Part shown: positions 63,743 to 64,000 of the stretch, in pieces
How positions within the stretch are numbered: the stretch's first letter is position 1
Layout: every line of letters begins with the position of its first letter
Assembly (NCBI RefSeq): GCF_001953355.1
Contig: NZ_MPIY01000007.1
Location: 5,641 to 69,640 of the forward strand
Direction of reading: 5' to 3'
DNA from: Polynucleobacter sphagniphilus
GTDB lineage: Bacteria > Pseudomonadota > Gammaproteobacteria > Burkholderiales > Burkholderiaceae
DNA: 64,000 bases
The notes under the pieces: generated by a model
What the model saw: the letters and a program-made list of their open reading frames with translations, nothing else
Told to the model about the DNA's origin: nothing
The model's database searches: none
Position numbers and translations under genes: made by a program

Positions 63743-64000
63743 TTAAAGCGATCGCGTCCTAGTCACCCTCATTACATCGGGGTTAGCACGCAAGCTACGC
63801 ATTACCTTAGATAAGTGGAGACGATCGGCCACCTGAATTGTAAAGCGAATGGTGACAGAGTCTTCCTTATAGCGATCATCCATCGAAACATTCAAGATAT
63901 TGGAATCTGCTCCTGTAACACTGCTAGCAACACGCGCCAGCACGCCCTTGCCTTGGCGTGTATCGATGGCTAAATCCACCTCAAACTCTCGATTGACCTC
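63743..64000 (-). CDS. spoT: Bifunctional (p)ppGpp synthetase/hydrolase, C-terminal ACT domain (cut by the window edge)
   Basis: Only the last ~86 residues are in the window. They form the C-terminal ACT domain of RelA/SpoT proteins (LARVASSVTGADSNILNVSM; TIRFTIQVADRLHLSKVMRS) that senses the starved ribosome or other signals. The gene continues beyond the right edge. Whether it is SpoT or RelA cannot be settled from this piece; next to greB, SpoT is more likely in Burkholderiaceae. Confidence 0.8.
   Translation of the reverse strand, partial: EVNREFEVDLAIDTRQGKGVLARVASSVTGADSNILNVSMDDRYKEDSVTIRFTIQVADRLHLSKVMRSLRANPDVMRVTRTRSL

Overview
The window reads as a chromosomal segment of a betaproteobacterium of the family Burkholderiaceae, most likely the genus Polynucleobacter. 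The grounds are mid-40s GC content by eye, Burkholderiales-type protein sequences, and gene orders typical of that group: hfq-hflX-hflK-hflC-hisZ-purA, hisS-yfgM-bamB-der, and ilvBNC-psd-pssA-leuA-rpsO-pnp-tpiA-secG-tRNA-nuoA-N. It is dense core genome. I see no prophage, insertion sequence, integron, plasmid or CRISPR material.

Layout. 1-7.2 kb: 5' part of hrpA, argA, a frameshifted yggX, rpiA, transaldolase, rlmB and RNase R. 7.4-9.3 kb: tRNA-Leu(CAG), a hypothetical protein, a dienelactone hydrolase and a probable small cysteine-peptidase-like protein. 9.4-25.6 kb, all on the minus strand: malate synthase G, purA, hisZ, hflC/hflK, hflX, hfq, der, bamB, yfgM, hisS, ispG, rlmN, ndk. 25.9-27.9 kb: Bax-inhibitor-1 family membrane protein, DUF1178 protein, NUDIX hydrolase. 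28-42.5 kb: complete 14-gene NADH dehydrogenase I operon (nuoA-N). 42.6-54.6 kb: tRNA-Leu(GAG), secG, tpiA, quinone oxidoreductase, pnp, rpsO, leuA with an attenuator leader, pssA, psd, ilvC, ilvN, ilvB. 54.8-57 kb, plus strand: ECF sigma factor, DUF3619, DUF3106 and RDD proteins. 57-63.1 kb: a frameshifted YbbP-like permease and a four-gene Mla-type lipid transport cluster whose permease carries an N-terminal STAS domain. 63.1-64 kb: tRNA-Arg(ACG), greB and the 3' end of spoT.

How the genes fit together. Complex I is encoded complete and intact. The ilvBNC and leuA genes supply branched-chain amino acids, and psd/pssA between them supply phosphatidylethanolamine. hfq, pnp, rnr and rpsO belong to RNA turnover and translation; hflK/hflC/hflX, bamB and yfgM belong to membrane protein quality control and export.

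Most interesting signals. (1) A Leu-rich 24-codon leader ORF followed by a terminator hairpin upstream of leuA, a classical ribosome-mediated attenuator. (2) Four genes (yggX, rnr, hflX, the YbbP-like permease) whose conserved reading frame appears displaced; three are explained exactly by a single extra base, two of these in a T run and one at a C run. This suggests either early gene decay, as in a host-restricted lineage, or sequencing error. (3) An ECF sigma/DUF3619/DUF3106/RDD unit of unknown role. (4) A conserved-looking Cys-His-Asp hypothetical protein. (5) Structured leaders and embedded terminators (pnp leader; rpiA terminator inside its last codons). I did not find a convincing wholly new multi-gene system; the sigma-DUF-RDD unit is the best candidate.
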